NCBI RefSeq assembly: GCF_029953285.1
Contig: NZ_JASAOI010000002.1
Location: 372,001-436,000 of the forward strand
From: Yinghuangia seranimata
GTDB lineage: Bacteria; Actinomycetota; Actinomycetes; Streptomycetales; Streptomycetaceae
Direction: 5' to 3'
Length of the DNA stretch: 64,000 bases
Made by a program: the position numbers and the translations under genes. Of this stretch, positions 1 to 8,694 are shown one piece after another (position 1 is the stretch's first letter; each line of letters begins with the position of its first letter). Under the pieces are notes generated by a model that worked only from the letters and a program-made list of their open reading frames with translations, had not been told where the DNA came from and made no database searches.

Positions 1-191
1 GCCTTCTCGACCGCGCCCGGGGACTGGGATCCGCCCTTGTCACCCAGCGAGGCGACCTTGTCGTCCTTCTTGCCGCCGGAGTCGCCGCCGCCGCACGCGG
101 TCAGCATCAGGGCCGACGCCATCGCCAGCGCGGCCGTCCCCGTGATCGTGCGCGCCATCCGGGTGCGGTGGAGCAGAGGCAGGTTGCGCAT
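1..191 (-). CDS. Lipoprotein, N-terminal part (runs off the window)
   Basis: The first 63 residues are visible, from an ATG at 191. A basic start (MRNLPLLHRTRMAR) is followed by a hydrophobic stretch and a lipobox (LTAC) with the cysteine near residue 33, so the product should be a lipid-anchored exported protein. After it comes a polar linker rich in Gly, Ser, Lys and Asp. The gene is divergent from the two-component system at 431, and the shared upstream region holds repeated boxes, so it may be controlled by that regulator. In actinomycetes, short lipoproteins next to such systems often belong to ABC export or cell-envelope stress operons; that is inference, because the functional domain lies outside the window. 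Confidence 0.75.
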   Translation of the reverse strand, partial: MRNLPLLHRTRMARTITGTAALAMASALMLTACGGGDSGGKKDDKVASLGDKGGSQSPGAVEK

Positions 192-257
192 CGCGCGGTC
201 CCTTCGCCGTGGGGCGGCCCCTTGCCGCCCGGCCAGGGGACATGTCTACGAGCCGCG

Positions 258-301
258 CGGTTGGCGCCCGGTTCGCGCCGTGCTAACCGGGTCCTAACCG
301 G
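258..301. promoter_or_regulatory. Paired direct repeats, probable response-regulator binding sites
   Basis: CTAACCGG occurs at 283-290 and again at 294-301, exactly 11 bp apart. Just before it, CGGTT occurs at 258-262 and 269-273, also 11 bp apart, which reads as AACCG on the other strand. OmpR-family regulators bind head-to-tail repeats spaced by about one helical turn, so this is a plausible double site serving both divergent promoters. No binding is shown by sequence alone. Confidence 0.5.
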
Positions 302-430
302 CCGGGACGGAACCTGGTTCGGGTCGGGCGCGGCAGGGGGCGCCCTGGTATGGAGTTTGTGGTGGTATGCCGGGATCAGGCACAGTCGTCGGACGACGTC
401 GCGTGTGTGTACGGAAGGAGCCCGCGCCGG

Positions 431-1087
431 ATGAAGGTGCTCATCGTCGAGGACGAGGAGGAGATGGCCGAGCTGCTGTCCGACGGACTGCGGCGCCAGG
501 GCTTCTCCGTCGACGTCGCCCGGGACGGCGCCCGCGCGCTCGAATGCGCGGCCGCGTCCGCCTACGACGTCGTCGTCCTCGACCGCGACCTGCCGGTGCT
601 CCACGGCGACGCGGTGTGCCGCACCCTGGTCGCCACCCGCAACGGCGCCCGCATCCTCATGCTGACCGCCTCCGGGGCGCTGGCCGACCGCGTCGACGGG
701 CTCAACCTCGGTGCCGACGACTACCTGGCCAAGCCCTTCGCGTACACCGAGCTCGTCGCCCGCATCCACGCGCTCGCCCGGCGCGGCGGCGGAACGGCGG
801 TCGCGACCGTCCTCGAACGGCACGGCGTCGTCCTCGACACCCAGCGCCACCTCGCCGAGCGCGACGGACGGCTGCTGCGGCTCAGCCCCAAGGAGATGCT
901 CATCCTCGAACTCCTGCTCGCCGCCGACGGAGGCGTCGTGACCCACGCCGACCTGCTCGACGAGGCGTGGGAGGAGGCCGTCGACCCGCGCAGCTCGGTG
1001 GTCAAGGTCGCCATCCACGGGCTGCGCCGCAAGCTCGGCGACCCGCCGCTGATCGAGGCGGTCCCGGGGATCGGGTACCGGCTGTGA
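431..1087 (+). CDS. OmpR/PhoB-family response regulator
   Basis: This 218-residue transcription factor receives phosphate from the kinase encoded immediately downstream. The receiver domain (about residues 1-115) has the acidic pocket (VEDEEE), the phospho-acceptor Asp51 in VVVLD and the conserved Lys in LAKPF. A winged-helix DNA-binding domain (about 125-218) ends with the usual GIGYRL. The ATG at 431 is chosen because AGGAG lies upstream and the receiver domain starts there directly. The stop codon overlaps the kinase start by 4 bp (GTGA), so translation is coupled. The repeats at 258-301 are candidate target sites. Its signal and regulon are unknown. Confidence 0.93.
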   Translation: MKVLIVEDEEEMAELLSDGLRRQGFSVDVARDGARALECAAASAYDVVVLDRDLPVLHGDAVCRTLVATRNGARILMLTASGALADRVDGLNLGADDYLAKPFAYTELVARIHALARRGGGTAVATVLERHGVVLDTQRHLAERDGRLLRLSPKEMLILELLLAADGGVVTHADLLDEAWEEAVDPRSSVVKVAIHGLRRKLGDPPLIEAVPGIGYRL

Positions 1088-2430
1088 GCGGGGGGACGGA
1101 CAAGGCGGCGACGGCGGCCGGGGCCGGGGCCGGGGTCGGCGGGCGCGACGGCGCGCGGGGCGCCCGCTGGTGGCACCGTCTGCCGCCGTACACGCTGCGG
1201 ATCCGCACCCGGCTCGCCCTGCTGCACGCCGGGCTGTTCGTGCTGTGCGGCGCCGCGCTGCTGATCGTCCAGTACATCGCGGTCACCCGGATCCTGGGCG
1301 ACCACAGCGCGGTGGTCACCACGGTCCCGGCGAACACGGCGACGCTGCCCACCGCCCCCGACTACGAACAGATGCAGCCCGTGGTCCCGGCGCAGCCCGC
1401 GCCGGGGATGAGCGGCAGCAGCCCCGCGCAGCCGCTGACGCCGATACAGATCGCCCAGGCCGCGACGGTCGCGACCGCACGGTTCGTGAGCTTCAAGTCC
1501 GTCGTCCTCGACTCGCTGGTCGGACAGTCGCTGATCACCCTCGGCCTCCTCACCGTGGTCGCCGCCGCGCTCGGCTGGTGGACGGCCGGACGCTCCGTCG
1601 CCCGCCTCCACGCGGTCACCGTCGCCGCGCGCCAGATCTCCGAGCGCAACCTGCACGACCGCCTCGCGCTCGTCGGCCCCCAGGACGAGATCAAGGAACT
1701 CGGCGACACCATCGACGCCATGCTCGGCCGCCTCGACCGCGCCTTCGCCGCCAACCGGCGCTTCGCGGCCAACGCGTCCCACGAACTGCGCACACCGCTC
1801 GCGTTGCAGCGCACCGCGCTGGAGATCCCGCTCGCGGAAGGCCGCGTGCCCGACGACCTCAAGCCGTCGATCGAACGCGCGCTGCGGGCCACCGAACGCA
1901 GCGAACGCCTCGTCGGCAGCCTGCTGTTGCTCTCCAAGGGCCAGCAGGGCCCGGAGAGCTACCGCGAGACCGACCTCGCCGCGCTCGCCGACGAGGCCGT
2001 CGACATGTACCGGGCCCAGGCCGCGGCGGCCGGCGTCGTCGTCACCACCGACCTGGTGCAGGCCCGCACTTCGGGGGACCCGGTGCTGCTGGAACAGGTC
2101 GCGGTGAACCTCGTCCAGAACGCCGTCCGCCACAACACCCCGGGCGCGGACGGCCGCGGATACCTTCAGGTCAGCACGTCGACGACGGCACACGGCGCGG
2201 AGCTGCGCGTGCTGAACTCGGGGCCGAAGCTGGAGGCGGCCTCGGTGGAGCAGCTGTTCGAGCCCTTCCACCGCGGCGAGGCGGCCCGCCTCGCGGGGCC
2301 CGGCGCGGGCGCGGGGCTGGGACTGTCGATCGTCCGCGCGGTGGTGGACTCGCACGGCGGAACGGTGACGGCGGAGGCGCGGGCCGAGGGCGGGCTGGTG
2401 GTGACGGTGCTGCTGCCGCGGACGCCGTGA
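1084..2430 (+). CDS. Sensor histidine kinase
   Basis: This 448-residue membrane kinase is the partner of the upstream response regulator. It has a Gly/Ala-rich cytoplasmic tail, a first membrane segment (about residues 45-68), an extracytoplasmic loop of about 75 residues rich in Pro and Ala, a second membrane segment (about 140-165), a HAMP linker, the dimerisation box NASHELRTPL with phospho-acceptor His233, and an HATPase domain with N (NLVQNAVRHN) and G (GAGLGLSIV) boxes. The start is GTG at 1084, overlapping the regulator stop. The loop is too short for a recognised sensor domain, so the stimulus is unknown. A strong hairpin 47 bp downstream closes the operon. Confidence 0.92.
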   Translation: MSGGTDKAATAAGAGAGVGGRDGARGARWWHRLPPYTLRIRTRLALLHAGLFVLCGAALLIVQYIAVTRILGDHSAVVTTVPANTATLPTAPDYEQMQPVVPAQPAPGMSGSSPAQPLTPIQIAQAATVATARFVSFKSVVLDSLVGQSLITLGLLTVVAAALGWWTAGRSVARLHAVTVAARQISERNLHDRLALVGPQDEIKELGDTIDAMLGRLDRAFAANRRFAANASHELRTPLALQRTALEIPLAEGRVPDDLKPSIERALRATERSERLVGSLLLLSKGQQGPESYRETDLAALADEAVDMYRAQAAAAGVVVTTDLVQARTSGDPVLLEQVAVNLVQNAVRHNTPGADGRGYLQVSTSTTAHGAELRVLNSGPKLEAASVEQLFEPFHRGEAARLAGPGAGAGLGLSIVRAVVDSHGGTVTAEARAEGGLVVTVLLPRTP

Positions 2431-2476
2431 CGATGCGTGCGCGCCGCTGAGCACGCGCGGACCCCTGAACACGCCG

Positions 2477-2511
2477 GAAGCCCGGCCGGGTCGGGCACCC
2501 GGCCGGGCTTC
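2477..2511. terminator. Rho-independent-type hairpin between convergent genes
   Basis: A perfect 15-bp GC-rich stem (2477-2491 with 2497-2511) encloses a 5-nt loop. There is no clear T-run, which is usual in actinomycetes. It lies between the kinase stop and the converging secreted-protein gene and can serve both. Confidence 0.75.
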
Positions 2512-2555
2512 GCGGACGTTCGCTCCGTTCCTCGGTTCCGCGGCGTGGCTGTCCG

Positions 2556-3863
2556 TCAGGAGAGGGACAGGGTCAGCGTCGCGGAGTAGTTGCCGGCGAG
2601 GACGTACTTCGGCACCGCCAGCTTGACGTCGGCGTCAGCGGTGAACTGACCACCGGTCACGGTGTTGTCGGTGCTCGCCGCCTGGGTGCACAGCTTCGAC
2701 GCGGTGGCACCGAAGTCGGCGGCCGCACCGGCGGTCACCGCGCTCGGCGAGTCCGGGTCGGTGACCTGGCACTTCGGGGTCCAGCTGAACTTGTCCTTGG
2801 TGAGGGTGCCACCGGTGTTGGACGTGAAGTCCGTGATCTGGCCGGTGAGCGACCAACCCAGGGTGCTGCCGCGGAAGTCGACGACGGCAACCTGGTTCAG
2901 CTTGCCGTTCATCGTCTGCGCGGTGCCGTTCAGGGTGATCTCGGAGAGGGTGATCCCCGGGGTCGTCTGGGTCATGTTCAGCACACCGGGCTTGATGTTG
3001 CCGGTCGGCGACTGGGTCAGGGGGTCCGACGCGTCGTGGACGACACGGAATCCCGTCACCACGACCTTGGTCTGGTCCGCGACCTCCGCCAGGGCGATCC
3101 CGGTCGTGTTCGGGTCGTTTACCGTGAAGGTGCCGGTGAACGAGCCCTGTGCGTCGGTTTGGACGATGGTCGGCGGGTCGGTGGACCGGCCGGCGCCCAC
3201 GACGCCCGCGATCGCGACCGCCGCGTTCGGCGTGAAGTCGGCGCCGTGGGCAGTGACCACGGTGCCGGGCTTGCCGGACGCCGGATTGACGGAGGCCTGC
3301 CGCGGCCTCGGCGCGGCGGTGTACGACGCCACGGGGTTCGCACCGCCGACGACGTCGCAGACGGCGTCGAACACGCCGTAAGGCGACACGGCGTGTATGA
3401 CCGTCCGGACCGGGACCAGGTCCACGACGCCGGCCGCGTTCGCCGGGACGGTGAACGTGCCCGTAGACGGCGGCGGGTCGATGGGCGTGTTCGCCGGGAC
3501 GTTCACGACGACCGGCCCGCTCGTCACCGTCACCTGGCCCGACGCGCCGCCGATCTGATCGAACGTGACCGACGTGCTCGTCTGGACGTCGTTGACCGGG
3601 AACGGGACGGTGGACACCGCAATCGGCCCCAGGTCGAACATCGCGCTGATCGTGCCGCCTGGTGCCTGGACGGCCGGGTCCAGGGACACGGTGATGTCCT
3701 GGTCGCTGTCTATGACGACCGCCAGGATGGGCAGATTGCAGTGCATTTTGTACCGGCCGGTCCCGGCATGGGCCGCCGGGGCGACCGCCACCAGGCCCAC
3801 AGCACTTGCGACCACCGCGGCGCCGAGGCCCGCGGCGATCCTTTTACGGGACACGAATTTCAA
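2556..3863 (-). CDS. Secreted surface protein with WxL-like C-terminal domain
   Basis: This 435-residue exported protein has a signal peptide (about residues 1-33, ending APAAHAG). An N-terminal all-beta domain (about 34-190) is shared with the proteins at 15218 and 17099. It is followed by an Ig/TIG-like segment beginning VNPASGKPGTVVTAHG, and a C-terminal domain of about 160 residues carries GWSLTGQ near residue 336 and ends AGNYSATLTLSLS. That arrangement resembles the Firmicutes WxL domain, which binds the cell wall. The start is taken as TTG at 3863, because GGAAGGGAG lies 8 nt upstream, while the nearby GTG is too far from it. No sortase motif is visible. The role is probably at the cell surface; ligand and substrate are unknown. 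Confidence 0.8.
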   Translation of the reverse strand: MKFVSRKRIAAGLGAAVVASAVGLVAVAPAAHAGTGRYKMHCNLPILAVVIDSDQDITVSLDPAVQAPGGTISAMFDLGPIAVSTVPFPVNDVQTSTSVTFDQIGGASGQVTVTSGPVVVNVPANTPIDPPPSTGTFTVPANAAGVVDLVPVRTVIHAVSPYGVFDAVCDVVGGANPVASYTAAPRPRQASVNPASGKPGTVVTAHGADFTPNAAVAIAGVVGAGRSTDPPTIVQTDAQGSFTGTFTVNDPNTTGIALAEVADQTKVVVTGFRVVHDASDPLTQSPTGNIKPGVLNMTQTTPGITLSEITLNGTAQTMNGKLNQVAVVDFRGSTLGWSLTGQITDFTSNTGGTLTKDKFSWTPKCQVTDPDSPSAVTAGAAADFGATASKLCTQAASTDNTVTGGQFTADADVKLAVPKYVLAGNYSATLTLSLS

Positions 3864-4147
3864 TGGTGCGGCTCCCTTCCAGGGGCTGCTGCCGCCGCCG
3901 GGGAGCGGGGCAGTCGAACACCGCACCGGAGCGTGCTTCCGAAGGCGTGTCTGGTCGTCCGCGTTCGGATCTTCCGGTGCCGTCCTGGGACGGACGCCTC
4001 GTATTTCCGTCGCACACGGCCGAGGCGGCCGCCACGCGGGTGGAACCTGTTTCAAAACCAAACGTGTCATTGACGCCCGCACGCGCGGGTGTTGTCAAGC
4101 TGGTTGGCTGAGACACGCCGTCGGCTGTCGGCCGCCGCGCGGTCGGT

Positions 4148-5353
4148 TCAGGCCGGACTCCAGTGGACGCGGTAGCGGTGATGCGTCCGCGTCACGCGCC
4201 ACGTCGCACCGCCGCGGGGCGGGGGCGGGACCGGGTGGTCCGACGGGTAGACCGTCACCTCGAGGCGCGACGGGTCGACGGCCGGGGCCGCCTCCAGGCG
4301 GGTCAGCAGGTCGTAGGCGGCGGTGGGGGAGCCGTAGGACAGCAGGCGGCCGTCGTACGCGAGGGCCAGGCCCGGGCCGGCGGTGCCCGCCGGGGTCGGG
4401 CCGTCAGAGTCGAACAGGCCCCACGCGACGTTGCCACCGTGGCGTCCCACGAACAGCAGCGCCCGCGGGTCGGACAGACTGAAACCCCACCAGCGGCGCT
4501 CCGTCAGGTGCGGTGCGGGACCCAGGTCGACGGCCTCGGTGTCGAGGAGGTCCGCGATCACGTCGGCGTCCTTGAGCGTCAGCGCCTCGCCGACCGCGGC
4601 AAGGTCCAGGCCGACCACGTGCCCCCGCTGCTCGGCGCCGTGCGGGCCGCGCAACTGCAGGAACCCGCACGGGGTCACCGACTCGCTGGTCAGGAGATCG
4701 CCCGCGCGGCGGAACGCGACCGACAGTTCGAGCCCGGGGCACAGCCACAGCGGGGCGACGAGCAGGCCCCCGTCCGCCAGTTGCGTGCGCCAGGCAGGGG
4801 GTACGTCGTCCACGCCGACCGTCGACTCGACCCGGTCGTACGGGGCGCCGTCAGGCACCCCCTGCCAGCCGTCGCCGCGCCGCAGGTCCAACGGCGCACC
4901 CCCGCCCGGCGCGAGCTCGGCCAGCCGGGCGGCGGCGCCGCCGACGAGGTCGGCGTCGACCTCGATGCTCGTCACGCGGCCGGTCGGGCCCGCGAGTTCG
5001 GCGAGCAGCGCGGTGTTGTAGCCGCTCCCCGTACCGATTTCGAGGACGCGGTCGCCCGGCCGGACGTCCAACTGCTCAAGCATCAGCGCGACTATGGCGG
5101 GCTGGCTGACGGTGCTCAGTGCCGCACCGGACTCGTCGGAGGCCAGCACGATCACCCGGTCGGCGTACGCGTCGCGCGGGTCGGTGCCGGGCGGCATGAA
5201 CGCCTCCCGCGGCACGGCGTCCATCGCCGCGTAGACCGCGGGGACGGTCAACTGGCCGCCCGCACGCAGCGCGTCGAGCAGCCGCCGCCGCAACCGCGCC
5301 GGATCGGGGCCGTCCGGCCGCGCGTAGGGTCCCCCAACGGGTTCGTGGTCCAC
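4148..5353 (-). CDS. Protein-L-isoaspartate O-methyltransferase-like protein (PCMT family)
   Basis: This is a SAM-dependent methyltransferase of 401 residues, nearly twice the length of a simple PCMT (about 210). The N-terminal 210 residues fit the family: PREAFMP, the STVSQP loop that precedes catalysis, and the SAM-binding motif VLEIGTGSGYN at residues 103-113. The remaining 190 residues form the C-terminal extension seen in actinomycete homologues, of unknown function. Canonical PCMT repairs isoaspartyl damage, but such long homologues are sometimes tied to peptide natural products, so the substrate is uncertain. The GTG start at 5353 has no good ribosome binding site and could be off by a few codons. 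A broken copy of part of this gene lies just upstream. Confidence 0.82.
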   Translation of the reverse strand: MDHEPVGGPYARPDGPDPARLRRRLLDALRAGGQLTVPAVYAAMDAVPREAFMPPGTDPRDAYADRVIVLASDESGAALSTVSQPAIVALMLEQLDVRPGDRVLEIGTGSGYNTALLAELAGPTGRVTSIEVDADLVGGAAARLAELAPGGGAPLDLRRGDGWQGVPDGAPYDRVESTVGVDDVPPAWRTQLADGGLLVAPLWLCPGLELSVAFRRAGDLLTSESVTPCGFLQLRGPHGAEQRGHVVGLDLAAVGEALTLKDADVIADLLDTEAVDLGPAPHLTERRWWGFSLSDPRALLFVGRHGGNVAWGLFDSDGPTPAGTAGPGLALAYDGRLLSYGSPTAAYDLLTRLEAAPAVDPSRLEVTVYPSDHPVPPPPRGGATWRVTRTHHRYRVHWSPA

Positions 5354-5469
5354 AGGTGGGGTGTACCCGGTTCGGGACGCCGCCAGTGGCCCGCCGGGGT
5401 GGCGCAGGCCACGGCGGAGGCCGGCGAGGGCGCGCGGAGGGGCGGGAGAGGAGGATGTGACGCGGGACA

Positions 5470-5610
5470 GTCGACGGCCTCGGTGTCGAGGAGGTCCGCG
5501 ATCACGTCGGCGTCCTTGAACGTCGACGCCTCACCGACCGGGCAAGGCCCAGGCCGACCACGTGCCCCCGCTGCCCGGTGCCATGCGGGCCGCGCGACTG
5601 CACGAGGCCG
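5470..5610 (-). pseudogene. Broken partial copy of the upstream-adjacent methyltransferase gene
   Basis: This stretch aligns base by base with 4526-4666, inside the intact methyltransferase gene, at roughly 85-90% identity and in the same orientation. It encodes the equivalent of about 45 residues, including ADVIADLLDTEAVD and RGPHGTGQRGHVVG. One base is missing near 5540 relative to the intact copy, so the two halves are in different frames. The similarity stops sharply on both sides. The rest of 5354-5889 shows no convincing gene. It is best read as the remains of a tandem second methyltransferase gene or a partial duplication. Confidence 0.75.
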
Positions 5611-5889
5611 CGCCTCGCGGGCCTCCCACCCCGGACGAGCGCGGTCGACGAGCCGGCGCCGCCGCGACACGCGCGACCGCAGCTGCGTTCATGCTCGGAG
5701 CTCGTGTGCCGGGCGCGCAACCAGGCTTCGTCGGGAGGGGGAACGAGCGACTCACGCACGCGCCACTGTTCCCGCCCGGGCACACTGTGCCGAGCGAGCG
5801 CCGCCACGGCGACCGGCACAGGCGGCGGCCGCGATGCGCCTCGCTGCCGACGTCGCGCGCCATCGATCAGGGCCTCGGCACACGCCCGC

Positions 5890-6762
5890 CTACCGCTTCC
5901 GGGCCGGGGCTCCGCCTGACACCATCTCCAGCAGCCGCAGACCGTCCGCCGACGGCGAGTCCTCCTCCGCCGTGTACACCAGCACCGTCTGGTCGAGGTC
6001 GCCCGGAGGGTGGAAGACCTCGTACGCGAGCGTCAGTTCGCCCACGACCGGGTGGCGTAGCGCGTGGACGCCGTACGGGGTCGGCGCGGGTACGTCGGGG
6101 TCCGCCCACCATGTGCGGAACTCCTCGCTGTGCAAAGCCAGTTCGCCGACGAGTTCGGCCAGTGTCGGGTCGTCGGGGTGCTGCTCGGCGTCGGCCCGCA
6201 GGCGGGCGGTGACCTCGCGGGCGACGCGGTGCCAGTCGGCGTACAGGCAGCCCATGTGGGGGTCGCGGAAGACGACCGAGGCCAGGTTGCGGCGCGCGGG
6301 CGGCAGTGCGCCGAAGTCCGTGAGCAGTGCGGCCGCGAGCGGGTTCCAGGCCTGGACGTCCAGGCGGCGGCCGATCACCAGCGCCGGGGCGAGGTCGAGC
6401 GCGTCGAGGACGCGGCGCAGCCCCGGCCGTACCTGCCGGACCGGTCGGCGCGGCGCCCGGGCCGGGCCGCGTGCGCCGGGCGGGCGCGCGGAGGCCGCGA
6501 GCCGGTACAGCTGGGCGTGCGAGTCCTCGTCGAGCCGCAGCGCGCGGGCCAGGTCGTCGAGGGTGCGCGGCGACACGTTCGCCTCGCGGCCTTGTTCCAG
6601 CCGGGCGTAGTAGTCCGCCGAGATCCCGGCGAGTGCCGCCAGTTCCTCGCGGCGCAGCCCGGGCACCCGCCGTCGCCCGCCGTCCGGCAGGCCGACGTCG
6701 GTCGGCCGTATGCCGGCCCGCCTGCCGCGCAGGAACGCGCCGAGTTCGGTTCGTCGATCCAC
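5890..6762 (-). CDS. XRE-family regulator with MmyB-like ligand-binding domain
   Basis: This 290-residue transcription regulator has a helix-turn-helix in the first 90 residues (RREELAALAGISADYYARLE) and a C-terminal PAS-like MmyB domain with the conserved stretches QAWNPLAAALL and the RVASVVFRDP-type block. MmyB domains in this family are linked to fatty-acid or other hydrophobic ligands. Start chosen: GTG at 6762, where the family's usual N-terminus (DRRTELGAFLRGRR) begins; longer starts would enter the divergent gene's promoter. The divergent HIT-family gene starts 95 bp away and is one candidate target. A paralogue of the same architecture lies at 46398. Confidence 0.87.
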   Translation of the reverse strand: MDRRTELGAFLRGRRAGIRPTDVGLPDGGRRRVPGLRREELAALAGISADYYARLEQGREANVSPRTLDDLARALRLDEDSHAQLYRLAASARPPGARGPARAPRRPVRQVRPGLRRVLDALDLAPALVIGRRLDVQAWNPLAAALLTDFGALPPARRNLASVVFRDPHMGCLYADWHRVAREVTARLRADAEQHPDDPTLAELVGELALHSEEFRTWWADPDVPAPTPYGVHALRHPVVGELTLAYEVFHPPGDLDQTVLVYTAEEDSPSADGLRLLEMVSGGAPARKR

Positions 6763-6856
6763 GTCGTTCAGTATCGGGTCACCGGCGGGTCCGGATCCTG
6801 GCTCTGTTGGTCCCAGGATCAGCTCCGACAGGAAAAGGTCGTTAGGGTCGTGGCGC

Positions 6857-7330
6857 ATGACGGACGACTGGCGGAACGACCGCATCGGCAGCGCGCTCCG
6901 AGGCGAGAACCCGACCGTCCTGCGAAGGACGGCCGCGGGCTTCGCGGTGGTCGGCGACGTGCAGTTCCTGCCCGGCTACTGCGTCCTGCTCGCGGACGAC
7001 CCCGCCGTGACGCGGCTGTCCGACCTGCCGCGGAGCCGCCGGGCGGCCTTCCTGTCGGACATGGACGCGCTCGGCGAGGCCGTCGAACGGGCCTGTGCGC
7101 GCCTCGATCCGGCGTTCCGGCGGATCAACCTCGAGATCCTCGGCAACACCGACCCGTTCCTGCACGCCCACATCTGGCCGCGGTACGGGTGGGAGCCGGA
7201 CGACCTCGTGCGGATGCCGGTGTGGCGCCACCCGCGCGAACGCTGGTCCGACCCGGCCACCGCGCTCGGCCCCCGGCACGACGGGCTGCGCGCGGCGATC
7301 ACCGCCGAACTCGACCGGCTGACGGCCTGA
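6857..7330 (+). CDS. HIT-superfamily protein, diadenosine tetraphosphate hydrolase-like
   Basis: This 157-residue protein resembles small HIT-fold nucleotide hydrolases or transferases. The conserved histidine segment reads LHAHIWPRY near residues 105-113, where the second and later positions of the classical H-x-H-x-H motif are altered (W for the third His). This is normal for this actinomycete subfamily but leaves activity unproven. The ATG at 6857 is chosen because the conserved N-terminus MTDDWRNDRIG begins there; the reading frame is open further upstream but lacks conserved sequence. It is divergent from the XRE regulator at 5890-6762. Confidence 0.8.
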   Translation: MTDDWRNDRIGSALRGENPTVLRRTAAGFAVVGDVQFLPGYCVLLADDPAVTRLSDLPRSRRAAFLSDMDALGEAVERACARLDPAFRRINLEILGNTDPFLHAHIWPRYGWEPDDLVRMPVWRHPRERWSDPATALGPRHDGLRAAITAELDRLTA

Positions 7331-7472
7331 CCGCTCCGGGCCCGGCCGGCTGACGGCCGATCGCCTCGCGTCGGTTGCCGGACGGCGGGTGACCCGGCCA
7401 CGCCGGTTGCACGGTGTCGCGTGACGCCGGGGCGCTCTGGTCCCGTCGGCCGCGGTCCGCTAGCTTGCGCGG

Positions 7473-7862
7473 ATGATCAACCACGAGGCCGCGATTCCGG
7501 GCTGGAACCTCGCCCTGCGCCTGTTCCTCGAACTCGCGTCGTTCGCGGCGTTCGGCTGGGCCGGCTGGGAGCTGGCCGGCGGCGGGATCGTGGGCGTGCT
7601 GCTCGCGGTCGTGCTGCCCGTCGCGGCGATGGCCGCGTGGGGGACGTTCGCGGTCGTCGGCGACCCGAGCCGCAGCGGCAAGGCGCCGGTCCCGGTGCCC
7701 GGTTGGCTGCGGCTCGTCGTCGAGTACGCGGTCTTCGGCGGGGCCTGCGTGCTGCTCGCCGCCGCCGGGGCGGTCGTCCTGGCCGTGGTCCTGGCCGCGC
7801 TCAACGTGCTGCACCTGGCGTTCGCGATCCCGCGGACGCGGTGGCTGCTCCGGCAGGGCTGA
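7473..7862 (+). CDS. DUF2568 (YrdB-family) membrane protein
   Basis: This 129-residue integral membrane protein has four predicted hydrophobic helices: about residues 13-33, 36-62, 78-97 and 98-120. The pattern of two helical pairs separated by a short loop (GDPSRSGKAPVPV) matches YrdB/DUF2568 proteins. ATG at 7473 is the first credible start and leads straight into the first helix. Its function is unknown in the family. It is convergent with the NUDIX gene, 31 bp apart. Confidence 0.8.
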   Translation: MINHEAAIPGWNLALRLFLELASFAAFGWAGWELAGGGIVGVLLAVVLPVAAMAAWGTFAVVGDPSRSGKAPVPVPGWLRLVVEYAVFGGACVLLAAAGAVVLAVVLAALNVLHLAFAIPRTRWLLRQG

Positions 7863-7893
7863 CCCCGTCGCGGCCGCGGGTGTGCCGGCCCGG

Positions 7894-8400
7894 TCAGCTC
7901 GGCGCGCCGCCCCGGTAGACCTCGTCGTGGGTGACGTACACCGTCCGCCCGGTCGCCCGCGCCTCGAACGCCGCCGCGACCCGCACCCCGGTGTAGCCGA
8001 GGAGGTCGGCAGCCTCCTTCGGCTCGAAGAACGCCGACGCGTCGAGCTCGTCCTCCTGCAGCCGGATCTCCGGACTGCGGGCGGCGTCGAGCACGCCGCC
8101 GTCGAACACCCACGTCACCATCGGCCGGGGCCGCGGCGGCGCGGACGGCGACCAGTGCACCACGAGCAGGTCGCCGATCGGCACGTCCAGGCCGAGTTCC
8201 TCGCGGACCTCGCGCGCGCACGCGACGTGCGGGAACTCGTCCTCCTCCGCGTGCCCGCCGGGAAACAGCCAGCGGTCGCGGTAGTTCGGCTTCACGAGGA
8301 GGACGTGGCCGCGTTCGTCGGTGAAGAAGGCGCACGCCGCGACGTACGCGGAGGGGAGCTGGGCGTACCACTGCTCGGGCGGCAGGTAATCTCCGGTCAC
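7894..8400 (-). CDS. NUDIX hydrolase
   Basis: This 168-residue phosphohydrolase carries a complete NUDIX box: the G-H-A-E-E-D-E start, seven residues, then REVREELGL, fitting GX5EX7REUXEEXGU. It should cleave a nucleoside diphosphate linked to another group; the substrate cannot be read from the sequence. The start is taken as GTG at 8400 (VTGDYLPPEQWYAQL), the usual N-terminus of close relatives. An ATG at 8463 would add 21 basic residues and cannot be excluded. Neither start has a clear ribosome binding site. Confidence 0.82.
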   Translation of the reverse strand: MTGDYLPPEQWYAQLPSAYVAACAFFTDERGHVLLVKPNYRDRWLFPGGHAEEDEFPHVACAREVREELGLDVPIGDLLVVHWSPSAPPRPRPMVTWVFDGGVLDAARSPEIRLQEDELDASAFFEPKEAADLLGYTGVRVAAAFEARATGRTVYVTHDEVYRGGAPS

Positions 8401-8694
8401 GTCCGCGAGCGTAGCCGCCCGGACACGCCTGCGGCCGTGAGCCGCGCGCAGCGAACGTGACATGTACGCCGACGAGCCGGTCCGCCGCCGACCGGCCCGT
8501 ACCCCGGAAGCGCCGCTCGGGCGGCGGCCGTTCGGCACCCTTCGGGAGCCTCCGGGCGTCGAGAGCCGCGTACGTGCTCGACGACGCGGCCCGTCGCCTC
8601 CCACCGGGCCGATTGTGGCGCGGCACCGATCCCGCCGGGCGGTCTGCCTTCCTTCCGCCCGGTCCGGTACCGTGCCCGCACCCGGGCCGACAGC

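Noticed and set aside
5562-6212. Plus-strand open frame over the methyltransferase remnant
   Set aside because: Pro/Arg/Ala-rich translation without any motif; overlaps the 3' end of the XRE gene on the other strand.
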